Under the pieces are notes generated by a model, which worked only from the letters and a program-made list of their open reading frames with translations, did no database searches and was not told where the DNA came from. Both the position numbers and the translations under genes were made by a program. This document shows positions 1 to 7,072 of a stretch of 12,153 nt of DNA, piece after piece (the first letter of the stretch is position 1; each line of letters starts with the position of its first letter). Source of the DNA: JBHELG01 sp046263195 (GTDB lineage: Bacteria; Actinomycetota; Nitriliruptoria; Nitriliruptorales; JAHWKO01); assembly GCA_046263195.1 (NCBI GenBank), contig JBHELG010000153.1:1-12153 (forward strand), given 5' to 3'.

Positions 1-1
1 G

Positions 2-169
2 GTGGTGCTGGTGGAGTTGGGGCTGGTGGAGCAGCGCTATCAGGCAGTGCTGGAAGTGCTCAACGACGGGGCGACCGTCACCGATGTGGCCCGCCGCAAC
101 GGGGTGTCCCGCCAGACGGTGCACGAGTGGCTGCGCAAGTAGGCGGCCCGCGGTCTTCCCGGGCTTGTG
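2..169 (+). mobile_element. IS481-family transposase, 5' fragment with premature stop
   Basis: Reading from GTG at position 2 gives 46 residues ending at TAG 140-142. They contain the start typical of actinobacterial IS481 transposases: a VEQRYQAVLEVL helix, then a helix-turn-helix with TVTDVARRNGVSRQTVHEWL. After the stop the same frame continues as AARGLPGLV, which matches the segment that normally follows in this family (a Tyr codon is expected where TAG stands). Homology ends near 169, where the sequence switches to an unrelated membrane protein tail. The DDE catalytic core (usual length about 300-400 residues) is absent, so this piece cannot transpose. In a live copy the N-terminal helix-turn-helix would bind the element ends. 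The start at position 2 is inferred from family resemblance; the window begins one base before it, so no upstream signal can be judged. Confidence 0.8.
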
Positions 170-171
170 GG

Positions 172-324
172 TGGCTCGTCTGGCTTTGGATCACGAACAT
201 CGCCGTGCTGCTCGGCGCCGAGTTCAACGCCGAGGTCGAACGCGCCCGCCAGATCGAGGCGGGGCACCCTCCCGAGGAGGAGCCGTTCTTGGAGCCACGT
301 GACACCAAGAAGATGAAGAGCTAG
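172..324 (+). pseudogene. YihY/BrkB-family membrane protein, C-terminal fragment
   Basis: The frame ending at TAG 322-324 reads VWLWITNIAVLLGAEFNAE, the last transmembrane helix of the YihY/virulence factor BrkB family (formerly called ribonuclease BN), followed by the usual charged tail with a DTKKMKS end. Full-length members have about 280-350 residues and six membrane helices; only about 50 residues survive. Upstream of codon 172 the frame loses all resemblance and overlaps the IS481 remnant, so the 5' part was lost at the junction near 165-178. There is no start codon with a ribosome site that would express this tail. A short G/C hairpin, GGGC-tcc-GCCC at 326-336, follows the stop and may be the original terminator. 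Family assignment is by recognition of the tail sequence. Confidence 0.75.
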
Positions 325-441
325 CGGGCTCCGCCCAGGCCGGACGATCAGCTGTGCGCATCCAGCCGCTGAGTGAAGGCGGAAGGCCCTGGTTGCCGCA
401 GAAGTCGTAGGGGGTAGCTGCCAAACCAGCGAACAAACTGG

Positions 442-1509
442 TTGGGCCAAACTAAGCGGAAGCACGTGGGGCGACTGCTTGGCGTGGTCGGGATTGGCGT
501 GCTGGTGCGGGTGGCGGCTGATGTCGCCTCGACGGTGCTGCATGTGGGACAAGCAAGGGCACCGGTCACCAGCCGCGTTTCTGCCTTCCTCTGGCGGGGG
601 GTGCGGGCGTTGCGTGGGTGGGGGGTCTCCCACAGCAGGGTGGAGACCCTGGGTATCGTGATCATCGTGGGCGTGGTGACGACTTGGCTGGCGGGATTGT
701 GGCTGGGCTGGACGTTGTTGTTCAGCAGCATTATGCGGGGCGGTAATCGAGACCGGCAGCGGACGACCCGCGACGTTCTGGGAACGTGCCTACTACGCGG
801 GAGACTCGCTGTTCAGCCTTTCCCCGCAGGGTTTGACTGGTGGGCCCGAAGGCTGGCGTTTTATTTCCACCTTCGCGGCCTTGAGTGGCCTCATCCTGGT
901 GACGCTTTCGATCAGCTACTTCGTGCCGGTCCTGTCCGCGGCAACCGAGCGACGCAGATGTGCGGCCTATATCTCCACGTACGGCCTCACTCCCCAGCAG
1001 ATCGTGCTCGAAACCTGGGGGATTGGGGTTGCAGGAACTGCACGACTACCTCAACAACACATCCCTATGTTGGCGGATCTGGCCGAGCGTCATCTTGCAT
1101 ACCCGGTCTTGTACTCCCTGCACAGCGCGGACCGCCGCACCGCCCTGGCGCCTAGCATCGCCACCCTCGACGAGGCCCTGACGATTTGGAGTTTGGCTTG
1201 AACCACGAGGAGCCTTTGCCGCACAGCGTGACTGCGACTCGGAGGGCGATCGCACGATTCTTGGAGAACTTGCAGCAGTTTCCCGAGGAGGAGGCGGAGG
1301 TTCCGCCCGCCCCCTCCTTCAAGCCTCTGATCCGGGAGGGGGCCCCGACCGTGAAGGAAAAGACGTTCGCGGCCGACGTCGAACGTCTCGAGGATCACCG
1401 CCGTCTTCTGCTGGCCATCGTGCGGGAGGACGGTTGGACCTGGGAGGAGGCGGTCGAAGAGTCGAAGGATCCCGTCCGCCGCACTGGTGTGCACCTCCGT
1501 CGTAGTTGA
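442..1509 (+). pseudogene. Ion-channel-like membrane protein, frameshifted
   Basis: One protein of about 355 residues is spread over three frames. Frame 1 (TTG 442 to about 737) gives two hydrophobic helices, VGIGVLVRVAADVAS and LGIVIIVGVVTTWLAGLWLGW. After the GGGG run at 737-740 the text moves to frame 2: FWERAYYAGDSLFSLSPQG (a pore-loop-like segment) and a helix ALSGLILVTLSISYFVPVLS. A short piece, LGLQELHDYLNN, is in frame 3 after the GGGGG run at 1016-1020. Frame 2 resumes near 1060 with LADLAERHLAYPVLYSLHS, and frame 1 after the T run at 1185-1187 carries a soluble helical tail to TGA at 1507-1509. The layout resembles bacterial two-helix potassium-channel-family proteins with a cytosolic C-terminus, but the classical TVGYG filter is missing. 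The start is uncertain: an in-frame stop lies at 415-417 and no good ribosome site precedes TTG 442. Four single-base indels could be true decay or homopolymer sequencing errors. Confidence 0.6.
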
Positions 1510-1525
1510 GTGAAGGATGTCTCTG

Positions 1526-1564
1526 GGTTAGTTGGTTTGCGAAGGCGAGATGCCTTCACTAATC
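1526..1564 (+). terminator. Bulged stem-loop after the channel pseudogene
   Basis: An inner stem GAAGGC (1541-1546) / GCCTTC (1552-1557) closes a 5-base loop, gagat. An outer stem GGTTAGT / ACTAATC flanks it, with an 8-base bulge on the left arm and one G-T wobble. It sits 16 bases after the stop of the channel pseudogene. There is no T tract, so Rho-independent termination is only inferred. Confidence 0.4.
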
Positions 1565-1670
1565 CTGAACTCCGGACCTCTCGTAGACGGGGACAAGGCC
1601 TGGGCCCGCATGGTGGCCCGTGGGAGCGATCCACGCTCGGGCAGGCGGTCTCCTCAACGTGATGGACGAG

Positions 1671-1895
1671 GGATTCCCTCATTAGATGACATTATGCCCG
1701 TTTTGCCGGTAGAGGTGTCATATTCGAACTCCGCGAATTCAGAGGGTCCTGCGCCTCGAAGCACAGCGCGCCCCTCAGCGTAAAGGCCTCTTCCAGATCA
1801 GCAAGGTGACAGCTGAATTCGTACGGGCGCACATCTCCTGCCGCCGCGCTTCCGTCGAGCGCTCTTGGGCGCGGAGCGCTTTGATCTGACCAGCG
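1671..1895 (+). repeat. Dispersed repeat, copy A
   Basis: This is the first of four direct copies in the window. The core TATTCGAACTCCGCGAATTC is at 1721-1740 and is preceded by GGTAGAGGTGTCA. Relative to copy C the similarity starts at GGATTC (1671), exactly 50 bases before the core in both copies. It continues to GTACGGGCGCA (1821-1831), 81 bases after the core here and 82 in C, and on to AGCGCT near 1875. The block after the core (CCTCGAAGC, CCCTCA, AAGGCC) is more worn than in D. It lies between the channel pseudogene and the methyltransferase. From here to 2139 I see no gene. Confidence 0.8.
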
Positions 1896-2139
1896 CTCGC
1901 GACAAGGCTCTGCGGGCGAAAGGTCAAAGAGCGCATCCCTGTGGTGGTCTGCGCCGTGGCGAGGGAGGATGCCCTGTGCCTCTGGTCTCGAGGAACCGAC
2001 GCTGGATTGCCCGGACGGCGACTACCCATGGGTTCATGGCGGGAGCGAGCCACCTTCTCTCGGCGGCAGCAGCACATCGAATCGAGAACCAGAACGGGTC
2101 TGAGACTCTCGGTCTCCGCGGTGGATATGGGAGGGGGCA
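1896..2139. other. Non-coding stretch upstream of the methyltransferase
   Basis: No convincing gene is visible on either strand. The open frames here have no recognisable domain and run into the methyltransferase in the wrong frame. The last part holds a small dyad (2102-2116) and the ribosome site of the methyltransferase. A promoter should lie here, but no clear -35/-10 pair can be picked out by eye. Confidence 0.5.
2102..2116. promoter_or_regulatory. Short dyad upstream of the methyltransferase
   Basis: GAGAC-tctcg-GTCTC is a perfect 5-base inverted repeat, 23 bases before the start codon at 2140. It could be an operator half-site pair or a small leader hairpin. A dyad this short can arise by chance. 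Confidence 0.2.
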
Positions 2140-2985
2140 ATGGAATCTGAACATGTGCCACTGAATGTTCGGGAAGGCACGGATGTCTGGGAGTTGTATG
2201 AGCGCAACCTCGTCGCGGTCTATTTCGAGCCGTTTGCCCGCGACCTGGTCGAGGTCGCTGCACTTCAACTCGGCGAACAGGTATTGGACGTCGGCTGTGG
2301 CACCGGGATAGTCGCCAGGCTCGCGGCACCCTCAGTCGGACCATCCGGGAGGGTGGTGGGGATCGACATCAGCCCAGACATGCTGGCAGTAGCACAGGCT
2401 TCTGTGGGAGACCTTGCAGTGGAGTGGAAAGAGGCCGACGCCCACAACCTTCCCTTTCCCGACGCCAGCTTCGACGTGGTGCTGTCCCAACAGGTTGTTC
2501 AGTTCCTCCCCGACCGCCGGCGAGCCCTGACCGAGATGCGCAGAGTGCTCCGGCCCGGTGGGCGCACACTCGTATCAGCTTGGAGCTCCATCCAACAGGC
2601 ACCCGGTTTCGCAGCACTGGGGCGGGCCCTCGAAAGCCATGTCGGCCCCGAATCAGCGGCTGCCGTGCGAGATCAAGGGTTCGGCCTTTCCGATCCCGAA
2701 GCGCTGGGGGCGGCACTGCAGAAAGCCGGCTTCGACAATGTCACCGTCAGCACCCACCGGAGGGTGATCGACTATCCCTCAGTGGAAGAGTTCGTGCACC
2801 GCTACCTCGAGGTTGTCGCACGACTCGTGCCCGAGGTTGCTATGGCAGGGCCAGCAGGGGCTGCCAAGGTCGTCGACGAGGTGACAGCGACCCTCTCCGA
2901 CTACCAGCTCGACGGTGGCGGCCTGTCACTGCCCGTGGCGACCAACGTCGCGATGGGGCGGGCGCCCGCAGGAGATGCAACATGA
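2140..2985 (+). CDS. Class I SAM-dependent methyltransferase
   Basis: The 281-residue protein has the Methyltransf_11/UbiE-type Rossmann fold. Motif I, VLDVGCGTG, is at residues 48-56 and binds S-adenosylmethionine. The acidic end of strand beta-2 is in GIDISPDML (74-82), an EAD stretch at 98-100 contacts the adenine, and FDVVLSQQVVQFLPD (111-125) plus MRRVLRPGG (133-141) are motifs II and III. The C-terminal third should carry the substrate site and does not reveal the substrate, so a small-molecule methyl transfer is inferred and no pathway is named. ATG 2140 is chosen because GGGAGGGGG lies at 2129-2137 just before it. The stop TGA (2983-2985) overlaps the start of a truncated second methyltransferase at 2975, suggesting the two were translationally coupled. 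It stands alone behind repeat copy A with its own leader. Length is normal and no key residue is missing. Confidence 0.9.
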   Translation: MESEHVPLNVREGTDVWELYERNLVAVYFEPFARDLVEVAALQLGEQVLDVGCGTGIVARLAAPSVGPSGRVVGIDISPDMLAVAQASVGDLAVEWKEADAHNLPFPDASFDVVLSQQVVQFLPDRRRALTEMRRVLRPGGRTLVSAWSSIQQAPGFAALGRALESHVGPESAAAVRDQGFGLSDPEALGAALQKAGFDNVTVSTHRRVIDYPSVEEFVHRYLEVVARLVPEVAMAGPAGAAKVVDEVTATLSDYQLDGGGLSLPVATNVAMGRAPAGDAT

Positions 2986-3325
2986 ACCGAACAACGCCCA
3001 ACAGTCGCCGGCTCACAAAGACGGGGCGGCTGCCCGTGAGGAGTTCGCAGGGAGGCTGTTCGAGGCATCGATCGCCGCCCTTGATCTGTGCCATGTCTAC
3101 CTTGGTGACCGCTTGGGCCTGTACCGGATGCTGGCCGAGCGAGGTCCGCTCAACTCCCGGGAGTTAGCTGAGGCTGGCGGGGTGGCCGAGCGGTACGCCC
3201 GCGAGTGGCTCGAGCAGCAGGACGTGGCCGGGATAGTCGAGCCCCACCGGGGTCGTGAACTCTTCGCATCGCACCCCCCGCTACCTAGACGGGGCGCCCG
3301 CTCGGGGGACCGTCCGGCTCGGTGA
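2975..3325 (+). pseudogene. Truncated methyltransferase, winged-helix domain only
   Basis: The 116-residue frame starts at ATG 2975, inside the last codons of the preceding methyltransferase. Residues about 25-95 match the N-terminal winged-helix/dimerisation domain of Rv2258c-like SAM methyltransferases: helix FEASIAALDLCHVYLGDRLGLY, then ELAEAGGVAERYAREWLEQQ, then VAGIVEP. Intact members have about 350 residues, with the catalytic Rossmann domain following. Here resemblance stops near codon 97 (about 3265) and the frame ends in an Arg/Pro-rich tail with no SAM motif. Neither other forward frame restores the catalytic domain before 3440, so it appears deleted rather than frameshifted. AGGAG immediately abuts the ATG, which is poor spacing, so expression probably depended on coupling to the upstream gene. 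It could still make a small DNA- or protein-binding domain, but I regard it as a remnant. Confidence 0.7.
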
Positions 3326-3442
3326 TTCGGGCTGGTAGGGCACTCCTCGGCGTCCCGTGCCGTCAGAGCGGATTTCAATGAAACCGCCCCTCTTAGGGCC
3401 CGTAGCGTTTCCGGGGACAGATTGGGGACGATGGAGGTGGGG

Positions 3443-4240
3443 ATGGACGTCAACGGCATCTCGCTGTACGTCGAGGACTCGGGCAGCGGCCCAGGCGTAC
3501 TGCTGCTGCACGGGTGGCCCGATTCCACCTACCTGTGGCGGCACCAGGTCCCGTACCTGCTTTCGCATGGCTTCCGGGTGATCGCCTTCGACCTGCGCGG
3601 GTTCGGGCGCTCGGACAAGCCCCAGGACGTGTCGGCGTACGCCTTCCAGAACTCCGTCGCCGACGTCCTTGGAGTGCTCGACCAGCTGGGGCTGTCCCGG
3701 GTGCATCTGGTCGGCCACGACTGGGGCGCCTTCATCGCCTGGATGACCGCGATCCTCCATCCCGAGCGCGTGGAGCGGCTGGTCGTCCTGTCGGTGCCGC
3801 ACCCAGCGTCGCCGCGTACGTTGCGGCAGCGGGAGATGGCGTGGTACCAGCTCTTCTTCCAGTTCGAGGGCATCGCCGAGGCGTGGCTGCAACACGACGA
3901 CTGGGCGCTGTTCCGGGAGTTCCTACGCGGCGACGGCGACGTCGACCGCTACATCGAAGACCTCTCGCGGCCGGGAGCTCTCACCGCCTCCCTCAACTGG
4001 TACCGCGCGATCCTGGCGCCACGCCAGCCAGCCCCGCCGCCCGCAATGCCGCCGGTCGAGGCGCCCACCCTCGCACTGTGGTCGACCGGGGACCACTACC
4101 TCGACGGGGCGCGTATGGAGGCGTCCGCCGCCTTCGTTCAGGGCGACTGGCGGTACGAAAGCATCGAAGGCGCCAGCCACTGGATCCCCCTCGACGCCCC
4201 GGACCGGGTCAACGAGCTACTTCTCGACTGGCTGCACTGA
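3443..4240 (+). CDS. Alpha/beta hydrolase, epoxide hydrolase-like
   Basis: The 265-residue enzyme has all the marks of the epoxide hydrolase branch of the alpha/beta hydrolase fold. HGWP at 23-26 forms the oxyanion hole, DLRGFGRSDKP (50-60) is the conserved loop, and the nucleophile elbow GHDWG (91-95) has Asp93 as nucleophile. A mostly helical cap at about 120-205 contains Tyr135 and Tyr187, candidates for the two tyrosines that activate the epoxide. Asp217 or Asp221 is the acid and His246 (GASHWIP) the base. It would hydrolyse an epoxide to a vicinal diol through an ester intermediate, in the cytosol. Haloalkane dehalogenases share the Asp nucleophile, but the HGWP motif and cap tyrosines favour epoxide hydrolase. 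I chose ATG 3443 for the GGAGG at 3433-3437; ATG 3431 and TTG 3422 are in-frame alternatives. It lies 117 bases after the methyltransferase remnant on the same strand. The substrate cannot be read from sequence. Confidence 0.88.
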   Translation: MDVNGISLYVEDSGSGPGVLLLHGWPDSTYLWRHQVPYLLSHGFRVIAFDLRGFGRSDKPQDVSAYAFQNSVADVLGVLDQLGLSRVHLVGHDWGAFIAWMTAILHPERVERLVVLSVPHPASPRTLRQREMAWYQLFFQFEGIAEAWLQHDDWALFREFLRGDGDVDRYIEDLSRPGALTASLNWYRAILAPRQPAPPPAMPPVEAPTLALWSTGDHYLDGARMEASAAFVQGDWRYESIEGASHWIPLDAPDRVNELLLDWLH

Positions 4241-4300
4241 CCGCAAAGCCAGAGTCCGCACATCCACACCGCAACACCAGACACGGCGGACAGAACGGCG

Positions 4301-4317
4301 AGCCCGACCCGAGGGCT
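4301..4317 (+). terminator. Hairpin after the hydrolase
   Basis: AGCCC (4301-4305) and GGGCT (4313-4317) form a perfect 5-base stem with a 7-base loop, 60 bases after the hydrolase stop and just before repeat copy B. No T tract follows directly, so the terminator role is inferred. Confidence 0.35.
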
Positions 4318-4320
4318 AGT

Positions 4321-4475
4321 GTTTGCTGGTAGAGGTGCCCTATTCGAAACTGGTGGAATTCAGACGTCGCGTTTTCTCGGAGGCACGGTCCGTTCCTCAC
4401 TGACTGATAGAGGCCATCTCGACGCCGGGCACGTTGACAGGCAGCTTTGTGGCGCGCCAGACCTCGCGAAGGACA
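4321..4475 (+). repeat. Dispersed repeat, copy B (most diverged)
   Basis: It aligns with the other copies through GCTGGTAGAGGTGCC, a core variant at 4341-4361 (TATTCGAAAC...GGAATTC, one base longer), CTCGGAGGCAC, TTCCTCACTGACTGATAGAGGCC (4393-4415) and ACGTTGACAGGC. The order and spacing of these blocks match copies C and D. It occupies most of the gap between the hydrolase and the serpin; from 4476 to the serpin ribosome site I see nothing further. Same orientation as the other three. Confidence 0.75.
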
Positions 4476-4567
4476 CAAGAGTCAGCAAGCGGGCGCGGGT
4501 GCCTAGACGGACGACGCCCTGCGGCCCAGGCTGTAATGGTTCGAGGAGAACGAGGGGGACGAAGAGC

Positions 4568-5884
4568 GTGCCCGCATGCCTGAGACCGCTGATGCTGGCC
4601 GTCGCCTTCGCTTTGGGCATCGCCGCCTGCGGCATGCCTCGGAGCGCTGGGCCGGACGCTTCGGACGGAGTCGTCGAGGGGCAGCTGCTAACCGCGGCCG
4701 TCGACCGCGCGGATCCCGAAGGCGCGGACGTTCCGGGTTTAGTGGGCGGGATGACGCGCTTCGGTGTCGAGTTGTTCCGCCAGGTCGCCAAGCCCGATTC
4801 CAATGTCGTCGTGTCGCCCACCAGCATCGCATGGGCGTTCGGGATGGCCCGCGCTGGCGCCCGGGGCACAACGGCGCAGGAGATCGACAACGTTCTGCGC
4901 TTCTCACCGGACGCCGCGACGACGCACGCGTCTTTCAACGTGCTCGACCGCCTGCTGGCCGAGGCCACACCCGCCCAACTCCCGGCCCCAGAGCCGGAAG
5001 CAACCCGCTCCTGGCAGGACAGGCAGCCCCCGGCACTCGAGATCGCCAACGGCGTGTTCCCCCAGATCGACTTTCCCATCCACCAGGATTACCTGACCAC
5101 GCTCGCCGCCCACTACGGCACGGGCGTCATCCCCGTCGACTTCACCGCACCGGAGCGCGCGAAGGAGATCATCGACGACTGGGTCCGCAAGCAGACCCGC
5201 GAGCGCATCGATCAGCTCTTCGACCGCCTCGACCCCACCACCAGACTCGTGCTGGCCAACGCCGTCTACCTCAAAGCCGACTGGCTGCACCCCTTCGACG
5301 AATCCTCCACCGCAGACATGCCCTTCACCCGCGCCGACAGGTCTGAGGTGAACGTCCCTACCATGCGGCAGCAGGAGACCAGGCGCTACGCGCAAGGCGA
5401 CGGATGGCAGGCCGTGGAGCTTCCCTACTCCGGTCGGCGGCTGGTGATGTGGGTGATCGTCCCCTCCGGTGACCACGCCCCCTCGGACGTGTTGACCCCA
5501 GAGGTGCTGGCCGCGGTCGACAAGGGGCTCACCGAGGGCGACGTCGAGCTGCAGCTGCCTCGCTGGGACTTCGACACCGACGTCGAGCTCATTCCCGTCC
5601 TGCGGGCGCTGGGAATGCGGACGCCGTTCGAGCCCGGCCTCGCAGACTTCTCCGGCATCACCGACGCCGACATCTGGATCGGCGACGCCATCCACCGCGC
5701 CACCATCACCGTGGACGAGTGGGGCACGGAGGCCGCAGCAGTCACCGGTATTGCCTTCCAAGTCTCGGCCCCCCCGCCCGCCCACGTCGTGATCCACGCC
5801 GACCGGCCGTTCGTGTTTGCCATCCTCGACTCGCAGGCCCGCACGCCGCTGTTCCTCGGCCAGATCGCCGACCCCTCGAAGTAA
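4568..5884 (+). CDS. Serpin, predicted surface lipoprotein
   Basis: The 438-residue serine protease inhibitor starts at GTG 4568, with GAGGGGGA at 4552-4559 as ribosome site. Residues 1-21 form a short lipoprotein signal (LAVAFALGIAAC) with the lipidated Cys at 21, so it should be anchored outside the membrane. The serpin domain runs from about residue 60: SPTSIAWAFGMARAGARG (helix B region), LANAVYLKADW (strand 3A/shutter), VNVPTM and the C-terminal RPFVFAILDSQARTPLFLGQI signature. The reactive loop hinge GTEAAAVT at 386-393 has the small residues at P15-P8 that inhibitory serpins need to insert the loop. Counting on from the hinge puts P1 in the region F-Q-V-S before three prolines; the loop is about three residues longer than in alpha-1-antitrypsin, so P1 is uncertain and target specificity unknown. 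The stop is four bases from the broken end of an M48 protease gene on the other strand. Likely role: trapping extracellular serine or cysteine proteases. Confidence 0.92.
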   Translation: MPACLRPLMLAVAFALGIAACGMPRSAGPDASDGVVEGQLLTAAVDRADPEGADVPGLVGGMTRFGVELFRQVAKPDSNVVVSPTSIAWAFGMARAGARGTTAQEIDNVLRFSPDAATTHASFNVLDRLLAEATPAQLPAPEPEATRSWQDRQPPALEIANGVFPQIDFPIHQDYLTTLAAHYGTGVIPVDFTAPERAKEIIDDWVRKQTRERIDQLFDRLDPTTRLVLANAVYLKADWLHPFDESSTADMPFTRADRSEVNVPTMRQQETRRYAQGDGWQAVELPYSGRRLVMWVIVPSGDHAPSDVLTPEVLAAVDKGLTEGDVELQLPRWDFDTDVELIPVLRALGMRTPFEPGLADFSGITDADIWIGDAIHRATITVDEWGTEAAAVTGIAFQVSAPPPAHVVIHADRPFVFAILDSQARTPLFLGQIADPSK

Positions 5885-5888
5885 ACGT

Positions 5889-6692
5889 GCGGAAGCGTGG
5901 CATGATCCCCGAGACCAGGGCGTTGGCCATCTTGCTCGTGCGACCTTCGATGGCCCGGACGTCGCGAACCTCGAACCCTTCTTGCTCGCAGCGCTGCAGC
6001 AGGCGGCGACGTAGATGCTCGTCGAGCCGGTAGCTGCGCCACATGGCAATGACCAGGAGGGGACTGACGGCCGCAAGAAGGAAGGGAAAGCCGAGGACCA
6101 GCAGGGTCCCGACCACCAGCCAGCCAGCGGTCGCGGGCAAGAGCGCGACGCTTGAGATGTAGACGAGTGGGATGGCGAAACCGATCGCGAGCCCTACGAC
6201 GACGTTTCGAAGCCCGCTGCGAACGGTTTGTCGCGTCTCGCGCAGGCGTCGGTCATAGGGGTGGACGGCGAGGACGGCTGCAAGGGCCCCCACCGACAGC
6301 ACCACGGAGGCCCCCGTCATGCTCAGCAGCATGTCCACGGTCGGCGTGAGACTGACTGTGGGGAGGAACTCACGGACCAGTAGCTGGGGGATGGCGTCCA
6401 TGCCAGTCACCACAACGGCGGCGAGCGCGCCAAAAGTGACGGCAAAGATCGCGACGGAAGAGGCAACCCGCAGGCGGTGCACCTTCTCTGTTCTGTCTAG
6501 GGGACGATGGTCGACCCACCAAGCGAAGCCGCGTAGCAGCACGAACGGCACCAGGGCAGCCAGCAAGACCACGGCGAGGGCACGGACGAAGAACGACCCC
6601 GGAACCTCGTAGACGACGTCCCCCGCGGCAGGCCACCGGTAGCTGCGTCGGAACGGGTCGCCCTCGACAGGTTGCAGTGGCTCAGCTGGCAC
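5889..6692 (-). pseudogene. M48-family membrane metalloprotease, catalytic half missing
   Basis: Reading leftwards from GTG 6692, about 268 residues precede the break. There are hydrophobic stretches at about residues 34-54, 78-97, 123-143, 163-183 and 187-215, then DEHLRRRLLQRCEQEGFEV and RAIEGRTSKMANALVSGIMP. The latter is the strand just before the catalytic helix in M48 (Ste24/HtpX-like) zinc proteases, where NA.VSG and PRFR precede the HEXXH zinc site. The zinc motif and everything after it are absent: at 5889 the text runs into the antisense of the serpin end, and the remaining 48 codons to 5742 are antisense read-through. In a live protein this would be an integral membrane quality-control protease. 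GTG 6692 has no clear ribosome site; the frame is open further upstream to about 6855 and its translation there looks protein-like, so the true 5' end may be the exported ORF at 7072 after a frameshift. Family call is by motif recognition. Confidence 0.65.
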
Positions 6693-6763
6693 CGCCGGGC
6701 CAGGCAGTGACAGCTGGATTGGACCACCGAAGGCCGCGAAGGGCCGTAGCGTCTGCGCGGGGA

Positions 6764-7072
6764 TCAGCTGTCGGAAGCGCCCCTCCCGGGTGCCGATGGT
6801 CGTGTTGAGGCGCCAAAGTTGCTGGTGTCTTCGCTTTCCTCGCTCACCTCCTCAACCCCGAATACCGGGATGGCGGCTGCTTCGGCAGCGGAACGCAGCT
6901 TCTGCTCAGCACTCTCGCCTGGGAGGGATGTCTCTATCCAGTCCCGGTCTCCCAGATCATCGTGGACGACGACTGTGGGGGGCTCAGTGTGCTCAGTCGC
7001 CGCGGCGGCACCGAACCCCACGGCGCTGACGATGAGGGCCAGTGGAGCAACCGTCCCCCGTCTCGACCACAT
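6764..7072 (-). CDS. Small exported protein, unknown function
   Basis: Unrecognised, 102 residues. ATG 7072 is supported by GGAGG five bases upstream on the minus strand. Residues 1-5 (MWSRR) and a hydrophobic run to about residue 25 (ending GFGAAAA) form a signal peptide or membrane anchor. The rest is acidic (HDDLGDRDW, EEVSEESED) and has no cysteine. After residue 86 the composition changes to a Ser/Arg/Pro tail that looks out of frame. At the same place the frame of the M48 remnant becomes open and reads sensibly. Two readings are possible: a free-standing secreted protein upstream of the protease, or the N-terminus of one longer protease gene broken by a frameshift near 6825-6850. Confidence 0.45.
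   Translation of the reverse strand: MWSRRGTVAPLALIVSAVGFGAAAATEHTEPPTVVVHDDLGDRDWIETSLPGESAEQKLRSAAEAAAIPVFGVEEVSEESEDTSNFGASTRPSAPGRGASDS

Noticed and set aside
1865..2164. Short gene (99 residues) upstream of the methyltransferase
   Set aside because: No ribosome site, no domain, starts inside repeat copy A and ends inside the methyltransferase in the wrong frame.
3330..3370. A fifth repeat copy (GCTGGTAGGGCACTCCTCGG)
   Set aside because: Only the first few bases resemble the GGTAGAGG block and the core is absent.
4434..4462. Promoter TTGACA inside repeat copy B driving the serpin
   Set aside because: No -10-like hexamer at 16-18 bases, and the other copies have GTGACA or CTGACA at this place.
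4904..6076. Long minus-strand open frame opposite the serpin
   Set aside because: It is the antisense of a strongly supported serpin; high third-position G+C opens such frames.
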